This document shows, in pieces, positions 22,632 through 33,240 of a DNA stretch of 64,000 nucleotides. Each line of letters starts with the position of its first letter. Position 1 is the stretch's first letter. Below the pieces are notes generated by a model, which had not been told where the DNA came from, did not search any database, and saw nothing but the letters and a program-made list of their open reading frames with translations. A program made the position numbers and the translations under genes. Source of the DNA: Prorocentrum cordatum (lineage: Eukaryota; Sar; Dinophyceae; Prorocentrales; Prorocentraceae); assembly GCA_963575745.1 (NCBI GenBank), contig CAUYUJ010022417.1, positions 17,501-81,500 of the forward strand, in the 5' to 3' direction.

Positions 22632-24265
22632 ATGGCTTTGACGGCGAAAGCCCTTGACGAGCAGTATGGCCCGGAGCTGTCGCGGCCTCCCTTGGCCGAC
22701 TGCGAGAGCCCGTATTATTTGCATCAGGCGCTCGTTGCAAAGGGTATCCAGGTCAGTCACCAGGCGTGCAAGACTTGGTGGGGCAAGTATCGGGTTGTGC
22801 CTGGCAAGGTTAGTATTTCTAGCGCCCAGGAGCTGGAGGAGCAGCACGGTTCTGCCATCCGCCACCTGGGCATCGAGTATAATACACCTTTCAAATTATG
22901 CGGGGCGCTCCGACAGTTGGATCCACCACTGTATGTGACAGATCAGGTCGCAAAGATGTGGCTACTGCAGTATTCTTCCAAAGAGACGCTTGTCAAAGTG
23001 CAGAACGCTGGCCATCTGGAGACCTGGTATGGAGAACGTATTCGCACAGACATGCCCGAGGGGACTACTGACGGGGCCGTCTTGAAGCAGTGGCTCCTGG
23101 GACATTTATCTGTATCTGCTGACGCCAGGGTATGTCAGAAGTGGCTCAGCACGGAGTGGGGCGCCAAGGGAGCATTGAATACTGCCCAAGCTGTGGAGGA
23201 ATGTATAGGCCAGCGTCTTCGACTCAATCAGTATCGGGAGAGCTTCGCCGACGAGGCCGCCGCGGAGGTCCTCTCGCAGATTCTCTCGGAGAGCGACCCT
23301 CCCGTCGCTGTCAGCGGTATGGTTTTGAGGCAATGGTACGTGAAGTATCACCCTGACTCCGGACCTTTGCAGTATGACACGGCTGAAAAGCTCGACGCGG
23401 CACTTGGTGACCACATGCGCGCGGTATATCCAGGGCTGAAGTACCACACCTTGCATGCCGTGTTGCGTATGCGACGGAAAGCTGTCTTGGTGTCCCGAGG
23501 AGTGTTGAGACAGTGGTGCGATGCGTATGCGTCGGTGAGCTCTTCAGTGCAGGCGACGGCTTCATCCGCCCAGGCCGTCACCAGGCGTGTATTGAAGCGC
23601 CCGGCGGCGCGGGTCGCAGGCGGGGTATTGAAACGGCCAGCCGCCGCCGGATCTGCCCGCGTGGCCAAACGGCCTGCCGCGGTCGACTGGGAGGAGCCCG
23701 TATCGAAGCAGCAGGCCACGGCAGCTTCTTCCTCCACAGATGTGGTTCGTATGACGCTGATGACGGTGGAGGCTCTAGAGGCGGCATGCGGCAAGCGGTA
23801 TCGAGAGGAGGTCTCCGACCTGGGCCTTGGCCTCGACTACCGGAATATGCAGGTGCGTCTGAAGGCCTGGGGGTATGAGACGGGTCAGAATGTCTGTCGA
23901 GAGTGGCTTGGCAGGTATCGCCTCGGAGACGGTGCCAAACACGGCAATTCCGCCGTCTACGCGCTGTCGCGCAGGGACCTCCAGTACTGGTATCACGTAG
24001 AAGGCTTGAGGGGGCGAGCGCTGGTGGACAAGTATCGCGCGGAGACCGGGGTATTTGCCCATTGCAATCACCTTCAGACGTGGCTGAAGGCGCCCTCTCA
24101 GCAGCTGGCACTACTGGAGAATGCTGAGGACATACATCGCCACGTATGCGGGGAGTTTGTCCTGGAGCAGCTGCAGAAGGGCGTCTCGGCCGAGGAGGTG
24201 AAAAAGCAGTTATTGGCGCAGTATCTCGTTGATTGCAGGACGACGACGACGACGACGATGACGAC

Positions 24266-24297
<32 letters not shown>

Positions 24298-24311
24298 TGA
24301 CGAGAGCGACG

Positions 24312-24380
<69 letters not shown>

Positions 24381-25759
24381 AGAGCGACGGCGACGTCGAC
24401 GACCACGCTGACGACGAGAGCGACGACGACGATGACGACATCGGATTGCAGGACCACGCAGCGGCTCCTAGCGTATCGTCGCTATCGCGAGCAGCGTGGC
24501 GAATACTGGACCAGCGACCACCTGGAGCAGCACGAGTGGGAGTTCTTGTATTCCTTGGTCTCTCTGGATAGCAAGCTCGGGCACACCCGGGGGGTTGCTC
24601 CCTCTCTGCGCGCCCGGGCCAGATCTGCTCTGGAGACTGTGCGTATATCCTTATGTGAGCGCTTGGGCGTGGCGGAAGAGTTGGTGCCTTTGCACAATCT
24701 TGCGGTATTTTTTGGAGAACACGAACGGCATGCCAGGTTGGCTCTCGAGTATCCGGATGCCTTCGTATACAAGGATGTGCTGCCAGGCCCTGCGTTGGAG
24801 GCCTACGAGAAGACCTTCCAGGGCCAGGTGCTGCCCAGGACTGCGCACGCGTGTATCTCCGACAAAGAGCACGGCTGGTATGCGAGAGCTTGCAGCGTGG
24901 CGACAGCTGACCGTTGCATAGTATTCCCGAAAATGGCGGCGGACGCTTGTCTTGTTGCTGCGTATGCCATGTTGAAGTGCCAGGAGGTATTTGAGCGACA
25001 GTCTTGGTCCATGTCATTACTCACCAGTATCCAGGCCACCTACCAGAAGCAGTATAATTTGACGGACTTTGCGTTCTGGGTGTGCTACGGGAGTTGGTCC
25101 GCTTGCGAGGCCTGCGGCTCGTTCTTCTTTAATGACGAGTATTTCTCGAATCGTGTATATCAGGACCGCAGCACGTCGGAGCAACCGGACATGCTGGCGG
25201 CGTATCGTCGGCAGGTACCGCACGACCCGGTGGTGCACGCCTGTGGCCAAGTTGGTATATCTTCGAGATGGTGGTATAAGCCAGGCATGTATACGCCTGT
25301 GGTTGCCACATGCCCTTGCTGTTCTGGCAAAGAGACCCCTCTCGAGAAGTTCAACCGGCGCATGCAGAACCACGGCAAGGCCCTCAAGGTAGCAAAGACG
25401 TCGGAGCTGCATAGGATCCCCTTGGCCACGAAGTCGGGCTACGAGGCAAAGGAGTGCATCAGCTGGCCTCGGTATTCCTTTGGGCAGTTTTCGCTGGACC
25501 ACACCACTGGACCCTGTATGCACGAGATGACCGTGGACGAATGTCGTGCTCTGAGCATCGTCGTATTGAAGACCTCCGTACAGCAGGAGCGGTATGGCGC
25601 CGCGCACCAGTTCAACTGGAAGAAGGTGGGGCTCTCGCGCGCGTACTTCAAGAAGGACCTGGTCTGCGAAGCGAGTCTGCCTACGGACCGGTGCAAGGCT
25701 GCGTATCATTTCTTGAGGGAGCACAGCAAGTATTACCGCGTCTTCCTGACGGAACAGAG
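22632..25759 (+). CDS. Helitron Rep–helicase protein, N-terminal part
   Basis: ATG at 22632 opens the longest frame of the window. The first 500 residues hold about eight copies of a W/Y repeat, such as ACKTWWGKYR, AKMWLLQYS, VLRQWYVKYH, VLRQWCDAYA and VCREWLGRYR. Each ends a 50–75-residue unit that often begins with a YG or CG after a Leu; I infer a tandem helix-turn-helix-like DNA-binding array. Three KRPAA motifs (23595–23685) look like AT-hook or nuclear-localisation patches. After a GAC-rich insertion (24239–24451) the protein continues with DCRTTQRLLAYRRYREQRGE and a cysteine-rich part (CYGSWSACEACGSFFF; VVATCPCC) that resembles the zinc-binding region ahead of Helitron Rep domains. This part ends at the second insertion (25760). 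Stop codons inside that insertion end the plain open frame at 25958. Confidence 0.8.
24239..24451 (+). other. GAC-rich introner-like insertion 1 (213 bp)
   Basis: An imperfect (GAC)n block is flanked by the exact 11-bp direct repeat GATTGCAGGAC (24231–24241 and 24444–24454). Removing 24239–24451 restores a smooth protein (YLVDCRTTQRLL) and gives GA–AG ends with G after the AG, the relaxed splice pattern known in dinoflagellates. Its length is a multiple of three, so the frame stays open if it is not removed. It lacks the GTAT motif of its host gene, which points to later arrival. Confidence 0.7.
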
Positions 25760-25785
25760 GATCCGCGCGGGCAGGGGCTCCCACC

Positions 25786-25849
<64 letters not shown>

Positions 25850-25850
25850 A

Positions 25851-25881
<31 letters not shown>

Positions 25882-25903
25882 ACGGCGACGACGACGGCGA
25901 CGA

Positions 25904-25951
<48 letters not shown>

Positions 25952-26084
25952 ACGATGACGACGAGATCGACGGCGACGTAGACGATCACGAGGTTGACCA
26001 ACCAAAAAAAAAAATAGAACAAAACAAAAAAAACTGACACACAAAAAAACAACAACAATAAAATAGCTTTCTGACGTCCCAGAG
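25760..26084 (+). other. GAC-rich introner-like insertion 2 (325 bp)
   Basis: A (GAC)n block followed by an A-rich stretch (26000–26065) is flanked by the exact 12-bp direct repeat CAGAGGATCCGC (25755–25766 and 26080–26091). Removing 25760–26084 joins TEQ to RIRIENRSS in frame and again gives GA–AG ends with G after AG, splitting an AGG codon just as in insertion 1. Words such as gagaacgacggcgacgac and gatgacgacgagatcgacgg match insertion 1, so the two belong to one family. Its length is not a multiple of three and it contains stops, so the host gene needs it removed. Confidence 0.75.
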
Positions 26085-28038
26085 GATCCGCATCGAGAAC
26101 CGCAGCTCCTTGAACCTGTCCTCCTACGACCTCTTTGTGGTCATGAAAGGTATCGAGTGTGCCATGCATCCCGTCTTGTATCCGACCACGGACTTCACAG
26201 ATACGGGTATAATGGAGCACTACTATGCCGAGACCCAGGACAGCACGAACCGCGTGGTATCCATCGGCCTGTCTTGGACTCGGAAGGTGCTGTCCAGTGC
26301 CCGCGTATATGGCGAGCAGCGGGACCTGCCGTTCTTCCTGTACGAGAAGCACTTGGCGAACAAGTATTTCAATGCACAAGCCCGTGCCAAGAGCCTCGGC
26401 GTCACTGGGGATGTCATGTCTCGGGACTCGCAGGCGTCTGCGGGGTATTGGGAGATTGTGCAAGACTCCCTCGCTGATCTTGTGCGTATCATGCTCGTGC
26501 GCTGCTACGACGAGAAGAATTATGAGGCCCTGTATCAACACTGCCGGAATCTTCGGGGACAGGTCTGGCTGTGCGCGTTTCCGAACTTGTTCATTACCAT
26601 CGCGCCCGCGGAGTGGAAGTTCCCGAGGCCGTATTTCATGGAGCCGTACCTTCGCTGTATTTTTGCTGGTGCGTATATGATGTCACTTCATATGTACTAC
26701 CTGGTTCGCTGTATCTGGCTGTTCCTGGCGAGCCGCTGGGGCCACAAGTACTTCATCGTTTACGAGTGGTGTATGAAGACCGAGTACCAAGGCCGTGGCA
26801 CCCCGCACTGGCACATCTGCGCGTGGGTTGTATGCTTTGGGCTGTTGCAGTATCTCCAGGGGCGCACCGGGACGGCTGTCGTGTCGGCATTCGTCAAGTT
26901 CCTCTCGCTTGTATTCTGCGCCGAGATAGATGTTCAGATAGGCAACGGCCGGCTCAACTACATTTCAGGGTATGTCGCGAAGGACCACGATGCCGTCGAC
27001 GTCGGGCTCGGCGAGTATGTGCAGAAGAATGCGAACAGCTCCTGGCTGACCGCGTATCGCTTGCTCAGCAAGAGCAGCCCGTGCCTGCCGGAAGTGGCCA
27101 TCCGTTTGGCGCAACTGTCGGAGTTTGAGCGGTCCTACTCTCATGTATTGCTGTATCCACCGCAGCCGGCAGCCATGGTGAATTACGACGGGCGGCAGGG
27201 TAACTTTTCCTCGAGGATGTATGGCTTTTACCTTCAGGAGAAGAGGGAGCAGCTGGTCGCAGGGGTTCCCGTATCGGACAGTTTCTTGGTATGGCACCGT
27301 GGCAGGGAGTATGATTCCTGCAACCACTGCGTGCATTTCCGTGGCGGCCGACATAATCAAAGGTATGAACCTACGCAAGTGGTCGCCTGCAGGTATTGGT
27401 ACGAGCTGACGGACGGGCACTGGGGCCAGCATTCACTGACTATGCTGCCACATGTATACGCTTCACAATTACTCCCTCGGACGTTCAAACACCTGGACAG
27501 TATGAAGAATTTCGTGGGCATGATCGAGTATCTCATGTCCTGGAATTGGTCCGGCACTGTTGGTGTCGTGGAGACGTCGTGTGATCTCAAATTCCACACT
27601 CAAGCGCTGCCGATGCGAGTGGGCGATGATGGCCAGATACTCACATTCGGCTCTGAGTATACTGCAGGAGAGCCTGTATTTGCCAATGACAGGGCAGCAT
27701 TCGAGTATCTGCTCTCGCTGGCCCGACGCGATCTGCAATTTCGCGGTATGCGCGATGAGCGTGTCGGCTGCTTTGAGCAGAAGCAACACGCGAATTTTCT
27801 GCTGTATCAGCGTGTTGCTCGATGCAATAACGAGCCAGAGTATGAGTGCCTTCGGCAGGAGTGGGATACCTTGAACAGGCCGAAGTATCAGCAGCGCACG
27901 TGGAGCCCAGAGCAGGCTGATGCCATCGAGCGGGTCAAGAAGGCTGTATCGCTGGAGGACGAGGAGGAGAAGCAGAACAGCAAGCGTTTCTTGTATATCT
28001 CTGGACCGCCCGGCAGTGGGAAGACGGCAGTATTGTTG
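26085..28038 (+). CDS. Helitron Rep (HUH) nuclease domain and helicase start
   Basis: The frame continues from the second insertion as IRIENRSSLNLSSYDLFVV, and the open frame's nominal TTG start at 26110 is not a real start. Rep motif 1 is seen as PNLFITIAPAEWKFPRPYF (about 26578–26640), the HUH motif as GTPHWHICAW (about 26797–26826), and the two-tyrosine motif as YISGYVAKD (about 26959–26985), with Tyr residues four apart and the second in a YxxK. Together these nick and religate DNA in rolling-circle transposition. The last segment begins the Pif1-type helicase: WSPEQADAIERVKKAV and the Walker A box SGPPGSGKT (28000–28026). At about 28039 one extra base shifts the frame and the plain frame stops at 28065. 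Either the copy is dead or this is a sequence error; all catalytic motifs are otherwise kept. Confidence 0.85.
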
Positions 28039-28039
28039 G

Positions 28040-29491
28040 TTGGAGCTGGCCATTTGGGCATGTGAGTCTCTTCAGGTTTTGATCGTGTGCCCCACCGGGT
28101 ATCTCGTTCACCAGTACAAGTCCAAGCTGCCCGACAGACCTGGTATCGAGAATATCCGAGTGGACACGATACAAGGAGTCTTGAAGTATAAGAGGGCCGG
28201 CAAGGACGGCAAGGTCCGCTGGGCCCCACCCTCGGCTTTGAGAAGTATTGATTTGATTCTTTGCGATGAAGGGAGCCAGTATGAAGACCAGGAATGGATG
28301 CGGTTTTTCGCCTCGGTGCGGGAGCAGCCGCACAAACCCTTCACTGGTATCGTGGCCGATTTTAAGCAGTTGCAGCCAGTATTGAGCGGGGGCCAGTGCG
28401 AGCACTTCTGCAACCAAATGGACAAGGTCGACTTGAAGACCGTGTATCGCACCGCTGACAAGCAGCACTTGGTTTTCCTGAATCGTATACGTGAGGCTCA
28501 GCCAGATCGAGCGGTTTTGACTGAGTATTTTGGAGACCGCCACTGGCATCATGAGTCCTTGGAGGCCTGTGTTGAGCGCGGTATGGCGTTGGCGGCGGAG
28601 AAAGGGCATCCGTTTTCTTGGCTCACGTGTACGAACGCGGGCTCGGCGGAGGTATGCAGAGCGGCGCTGGCATTACTCGGCATTAGTGAGGCCGATCTGA
28701 AAAAGGGTGGGTATTGCGACCCGACCACGAAGTCCGACTTACGCATTCTGGCCAGACCTGGTATCGTCATTCGCCTGAGTCGGAACTTTGACAAACAGCG
28801 GGGCTTTGTGAATGGGGCGTTGGCCACGGTATGCGAGTCGCTTCGTGGAAACTCAGTGTTTACAGCCAGGCTGGTGGGTACGGGCAACATGGTATTGGTG
28901 CACCCCATCGAGGAGAACGGAGAGGTATTCCTGCCTTGCTGCTACGGGTATGCGACCACGGTGCGTCGAGCGCAGGGCGCGGATCTCTTTCACGGCTGTG
29001 TATATTTCGAGCAGAAGAAGAGAGTGGCTACGAGAGGGTATGGCTACGTTGCCTGCAGTCGCTTCAAGTCTCGCGAGGGCTGCCATGTATTCGGCAAGCT
29101 CCGCCGCAGTGACTTCCTGCCGGCTGGGCCCGAGCAGGAGGGCGAGATTTTGGAGCGCGGGCATGACTCTGTATCGTCATCTGACGACGAGGGGAAAGGC
29201 ATGGAGTATGCCCTTGCAGATCAAGGTGAGTATGACGCGGACCCTGTTGTATCCATGGACATGGGCAACAACCGCGTGGACTTCCTCGTGAGCACAGAGG
29301 ATCCGGCAGATGTATCCAAGACTGAGTGCAAGCGTACCCTTGCAGACTTTGCTGCAGGTGCCAGTGCGGAGGCTGGCGATGCTCCAGTGTATGAGGAGAT
29401 GGGCGCATGCAGTGAGCTTCCAGTGAGGGAAGAAGTGTGGGGCGAGAACGGCGAGCTGCTGGTGTACGGCGGCACGGCGACGCCGGAGTGA
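28040..29491 (+). CDS. Helitron Pif1-like helicase domain, C-terminal part
   Basis: After the frameshift the protein continues as LELAIWACESLQVLIVCPTG. Helicase motifs follow in order: IDLILCDEGSQ (Walker B), IVADFKQLQPV (motif III), the IRLSRNFDKQRGFVNGALAT segment (motif V region), YATTVRRAQGADL (the SQGxTL-like motif) and YGYVACSRFKSREG (motif VI). This ATP-driven 5'–3' helicase would unwind the element during transposition. About 120 acidic residues, rich in Glu/Asp and Gly, form a tail ending at TGA 29489–29491. The open frame's apparent start at 27920 overlaps the Rep frame and is not used. Gene-wide, GTAT words continue at the same density to the end of the tail. Confidence 0.85.
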   Translation: MELAIWACESLQVLIVCPTGYLVHQYKSKLPDRPGIENIRVDTIQGVLKYKRAGKDGKVRWAPPSALRSIDLILCDEGSQYEDQEWMRFFASVREQPHKPFTGIVADFKQLQPVLSGGQCEHFCNQMDKVDLKTVYRTADKQHLVFLNRIREAQPDRAVLTEYFGDRHWHHESLEACVERGMALAAEKGHPFSWLTCTNAGSAEVCRAALALLGISEADLKKGGYCDPTTKSDLRILARPGIVIRLSRNFDKQRGFVNGALATVCESLRGNSVFTARLVGTGNMVLVHPIEENGEVFLPCCYGYATTVRRAQGADLFHGCVYFEQKKRVATRGYGYVACSRFKSREGCHVFGKLRRSDFLPAGPEQEGEILERGHDSVSSSDDEGKGMEYALADQGEYDADPVVSMDMGNNRVDFLVSTEDPADVSKTECKRTLADFAAGASAEAGDAPVYEEMGACSELPVREEVWGENGELLVYGGTATPE

Positions 29492-29574
29492 TCTATGTTG
29501 TATGGAGCTGGACGTCGACCAAAAAAATCAGGGCCCGCATGTATCACCTGCATCGAGCATCGTGGCGGCAACAA

Positions 29575-31320
29575 CTTGCCCCAAAAATGTGACCACACGG
29601 TGTCTCTGTATCATGTCTGCCATACGCATCATGTGTAATACTGTATGAGTATCATGTGCAATGAGTAGTATTCGCAACAATTGCATGTGAGTCAGAATCT
29701 GCCCCAAAAATGTGACCCAATGTTGTTCCCATGTCTAGGATATCATTTGAAACATCTATGATTGCAACCACTCCATAGCATGTGAGCTAAAATTTGCCCC
29801 AAAAATGTGACCAACTTTTGGTTTTGTGTCTGTCCACATCTGCAACATGCATATACGTAGCGACCTGCATGTGAGGCAAAATTTGCCCCAAAAATGTGAC
29901 CTACCTCTGTGTTTCCTATTTACCACACGTATCGTGTCCAGTATGCATATACGCAACCACTGCATGTGAGGGACAATTTGCCCTAAAAATGTGACCAACT
30001 TTTCTCTCTGCCTCATGTCTGTCTGAGTCCTCTGCAATTCATTACACGTTGCCAACACCATGTGCGGCAAACTTTGCCTCAAAAATGTGACCAACTTATC
30101 TGTTTAATTTCATAAGTGTACTGTGCAATATGTTCATACGCAACCACGGCATGTGAGGCAAAATTTGCTCCAAAAATGTGACCAAGTTTTCTCTCTGCCT
30201 CATGTCTGTCTGAGTCCTCTGCAACATGTATTACACGTTGCCAAGTGCATGGGAGCCAGAATTTGCCCCAAAAATGTGACCAACTTCTCTGTCTAATGTT
30301 TACCATATGGTACTGTGCAATATGTTCATACGCAACCACGGCATGTGAGGCAACATTTGCCCCAAAAATGTGACCAACCTCGTTGTCTACTGGTTATCAT
30401 ACGTATCACGTGCACTACTTATATACGTAGCCCAATGCATGTGATTCCTTGCCCCAAAAATGTGAGCAGCTTCTCTGTCGAGTGTTCACCATACGTGTCA
30501 TGTTCAATGTATATACGCAACCATTGCATGTGAGCCACACCTTGCCCCAAAAATGTGACCAACTTGTCTCTTTGCTTCATGTCTGCCTGAGTCCTCTGCA
30601 ACATGTCTTACACGTAGCCAACTGCATGGGAGACAAAATTTGCCCCAAAAATGTGACCAACCTCTCTGTCTAATGGTTACCATACGTATCACGTGCGCAA
30701 CTTATATACGCAATCATTGCATGTGAGCCAATTCCCAAAAATGTGGCTGAGGTTTGTCGCTGCCCGATGTCTGCCATACCTTCAACATGTAGTACACGTA
30801 GCTAACTGCATGTGGGCCACAATTTGCCCCAAAAATGTGATACTTCTGTGTCTAATGGTTGCCACACGTATCATGTGCCACATGTATATACGCAGCCACT
30901 GCATGTGAGCGAAAATTTGTCCACAAATGTGACCCCCTTTTGCCTCTGCTTCATTTCTGTCATACTCCTCTGCAACATGTATTCCATGTACCCAACTGTG
31001 TATGGGGCAGGAGTTGCCCCAAAAATGTGACCAATTTGTCTGCGTCATGTTTACCATGCGTATCATGTGCAATATGTTTATTATTATCACTGCATGTGAA
31101 GCCTATTTGCCCCAAAAATGTGATCAACTTCTCTGTCTAACGGCTAACATACGTACCAGTTGCAATATGCACATACGCGCTCATTGCATGTGAGCCAAAA
31201 TTTGCCCCAACAATGTGACCAACCGCTCTGGCTAATGGTCAACATACGTATCATGTGCAATATGCATACATGTAACCATAGCATGTGAGCCAAAAGTTGC
31301 CCCAAAAATGTGACCAACAC
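29575..31320 (+). repeat. about 95-bp tandem repeat array A (core CCCCAAAAATGTGACC)
   Basis: About 19 units. Each has the core tttgccccaaaaatgtgacc with an AAC after it, a C/T-rich word such as ttctctgtct, then a variable part with ATACGTATCATGTGCAATATG and ends gcatgtgag. The core varies least. The array directly follows the helicase gene, and the same unit returns after each later gene, so it may act as a 3' tail or as a replication or packaging signal. No coding. Confidence 0.85.
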
Positions 31321-31324
31321 TTGG

Positions 31325-31680
31325 TTTGTCTCGTATACTCCTCTGCAACATGTATGAGACGGGTCTGCATATCATGTGCACTGTGTATAAGATCTAACAC
31401 TTCGAATTTTGATATCCATACAAGAACAAATAGGACATCAATGAGGTCTCGGGGGCAACAAAAAATGTTGTATCAGTATGCCTGGCTTTGTCGCATGTGC
31501 GGCGGCGGACTTCACTGTCTTGGGGCCACCACAGGCTTTCCTCGGGGTATCATAGGCTCTCTGGGGCCGTTCATTGGCCGTCTTCGGGCCCTCACACGCA
31601 GTCTGCGCTTCGCCGAGGGCTCTCCCCCAAAGTCCATACCACCATCATCATCATCATCACCACCAGTCTACCACACCGTG
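31325..31680 (+). repeat. upstream block shared with 37200–37510
   Basis: Ordered words match between the two places: cctctgcaacatgt, acgggtctgcat, caaataggacatcaatgagg, the 38-bp conserved box, the word ccgtcttcgggccctcac, and an ATC/ACC microsatellite. Each copy precedes a gene by 60–110 bp, so it may hold the promoter or trans-splice acceptor region. Confidence 0.7.
31476..31513 (+). promoter_or_regulatory. 38-bp conserved upstream box, copy 1
   Basis: Begins GTATGCCTGGC and ends GCGGCGGCGGACTTC. Identical at 37350–37387 and 34 of 38 identical at 40579–40616, each time some 170–310 bp before a start codon. A regulatory role is inferred only from conservation and position. Confidence 0.5.
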
Positions 31681-31710
31681 TGCACTATGTGTTATACGTA
31701 TCGGTTGATA

Positions 31711-31732
31711 GCTGCAGCCATATACTCTCAAA
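31711..31732 (+). other. weak spliced-leader-like sequence
   Basis: Centre AGCCAT and end CTCAA align with the leader, 14 of 22 matching. It would be weak alone, but the spacing to the ATG at 31788 (55 bp) agrees with the other genes of the element. Confidence 0.3.
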
Positions 31733-31787
31733 TTTGGCACGGCTGTTCCAGTCTGCCCACTCGGAAGTGTATTCCCTCCGGTTTCGT

Positions 31788-32606
31788 ATGGCGCTCGACG
31801 GTTGCCCAGACTTCGCGCTGGCGCCTCAGTCTGGCCCCGCGGCCTCCGGGGAGAAGCCGACGGACCAGAAAAAGCGGGAGTGGCTGAGGGTATACGAGAC
31901 GGCGCCCGCGCAGTTGCTCAACGTATACGGGCCTTCGAAGTTCGCGAAGCTGTCGGACAAGCAGGTATGGACACAGATGCAGGAGCCGCTGAAGAGTGGG
32001 GCCGTATGGATGTCGGAGATGTGCAGCAAGGAGCCGGAGCGGAGGGGTGTCGGTATCAACCGTTTCATTCACGCGATGAAGACCTTCTGCGAGTATCAAA
32101 ACGATCCTGCGGTCAAGAAGAACAACGAGGCGGTATTGAAGCCGCAGATGTATGAGGAGTTGTACAAAGAGATTGACTATATCCTGCCGGCCTTGCAGTA
32201 TTGCCTGGCTCCGAAAAAGCAGTATGAGAAGAAGGGTGCTGCTCTCCTGCGTTCGAGCGGCACGGAGGAGCAAGTGCAGGCGACCGGGAGGACGCCAGCG
32301 GAGCTGGACAAGTATGCGAAGCAGCTGTATGACTGGCTCGACAAGACTAAACTTTCGCGAGTGCGTATGATGGCCAATTGGCAAAGTTGCGGGGGGTTGT
32401 CCTTTGTGGCTCAATGCCATCATCGGGCTACCACCTGCTTCAGGTATCACGGCAACAGCTTTCACGGAGCTGGTCCATCGCAGCACGAGGTATCACTTGA
32501 AGAGTTCCAGGCCGGTGTGAAGCTTCGCCATTCGTTGGGCCACAACGGTATTGACGTGGAGGCGGTGAGCGAGGTCCGCGCCGTCAACGATTTCGGGGAT
32601 GCTTGA
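31788..32606 (+). CDS. hypothetical helical protein of the Helitron cassette (272 aa)
   Basis: The first ATG is at 31788 (MALDGCPDFALAPQSGPAAS) and the stop TGA at 32604–32606. An upstream non-ATG extension is open but covers the repeat block, so I reject it. The body is charged and probably helical (KKREWLRVYETAPAQLL, KPQMYEELYKEIDYIL, AELDKYAKQLYDWLDKTKL), followed by a Cys/His-containing segment (NWQSCGGL, CHHRATTCFRYHGNSFHG) that could bind metal. I recognise no family. Sixteen GTAT words fall between 31890 and 32548, in different reading frames. Position right after the Rep–helicase tail suggests an accessory or cargo protein. Confidence 0.75.
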   Translation: MALDGCPDFALAPQSGPAASGEKPTDQKKREWLRVYETAPAQLLNVYGPSKFAKLSDKQVWTQMQEPLKSGAVWMSEMCSKEPERRGVGINRFIHAMKTFCEYQNDPAVKKNNEAVLKPQMYEELYKEIDYILPALQYCLAPKKQYEKKGAALLRSSGTEEQVQATGRTPAELDKYAKQLYDWLDKTKLSRVRMMANWQSCGGLSFVAQCHHRATTCFRYHGNSFHGAGPSQHEVSLEEFQAGVKLRHSLGHNGIDVEAVSEVRAVNDFGDA

Positions 32607-32799
32607 GGGCACGGTATGCCAGGCTACTTTTCCACAGTAGTGTCTCGGTTTCTTCGTGTATGCTCCGACGTCCCGGGCGGCACGTATGCCAGAGTAGTGC
32701 CAGATGAAGAGCGGGGAGTGGCAAAAAAAAATGGCCGAAACATGTCACCTTCTGGTGTGTTGGTGTATGCTCCGACGTCCCGGGTGGCATAGCGGGCTG

Positions 32800-32803
32800 C
32801 CGC

Positions 32804-32855
<52 letters not shown>

Positions 32856-33240
32856 GGAGACGGCGACGGAGACGGCGATGGCGAGGGTGACGGCGACGGC
32901 GGCGACGGCGACGGCGACGCCGACGGTAACGGAGCGTCGGCTTGCTTCGGCATCAGCTGCTTCAGCGTCGGCCTCAGCCTGCCTCAGCTTCAGCCTGCGC
33001 CAGCCTCAGCCTCGGCCTCAGCCAGCCTGCTTCATCTGCACCCTCTGCCTCAGCTTCGGCCTCAGCCTGCCTCAGCCTTAGCCTCGGCCTCAGCCTCGGC
33101 CTCAGCCTGCCCCAGCCTCAGCCTCAGCCTGCCTCAGCCTCAGCCCCACCCTGCCTCAGCCTCAGCCTCAGCCTTAGCCTCAGCCTGCCTCAGCCTCAGC
33201 CTGCCTCTGCCTCAGCCTCGGCCTCAGCGCAGCCCAAAAT
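32800..33240 (+). repeat. (GACGGC)n followed by (GCCTCA)n minisatellite
   Basis: GACGGC hexamers (32800–32935) lead into GCCTCAGCCT-type units (32960–33235). The same pair recurs at 35700–35950 and 39925–40140, and GCCTCA units alone at 33515–33640. Confidence 0.85.

Larger units (their letters stand above)
21224..23199 (+). repeat. 988-bp direct tandem duplication
   Basis: 21224–22211 and 22212–23199 are near-identical head-to-tail copies with only a handful of substitutions (for example gtcatggctttgtcg against tccatggctttgacg at the start codon). Each contains the CCAAGAGGCC-type minisatellite, the spliced-leader-like word and the first part of the Helitron gene. The first copy therefore makes a truncated frame (21644–22432), while the second continues into the full gene. 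The junction shows 2–3 bp of microhomology. Confidence 0.9.

Noticed and set aside
25767-25958. Poly-Asp C-terminal tail of the 1,108-codon open frame
   Set aside because: It is GAC-rich insertion sequence, not Helitron protein; the real protein resumes at 26085.
29575-31320. CRISPR-like array
   Set aside because: Repeat and 'spacer' both belong to a diverging 95-bp satellite unit in a eukaryotic genome, with no cas genes.
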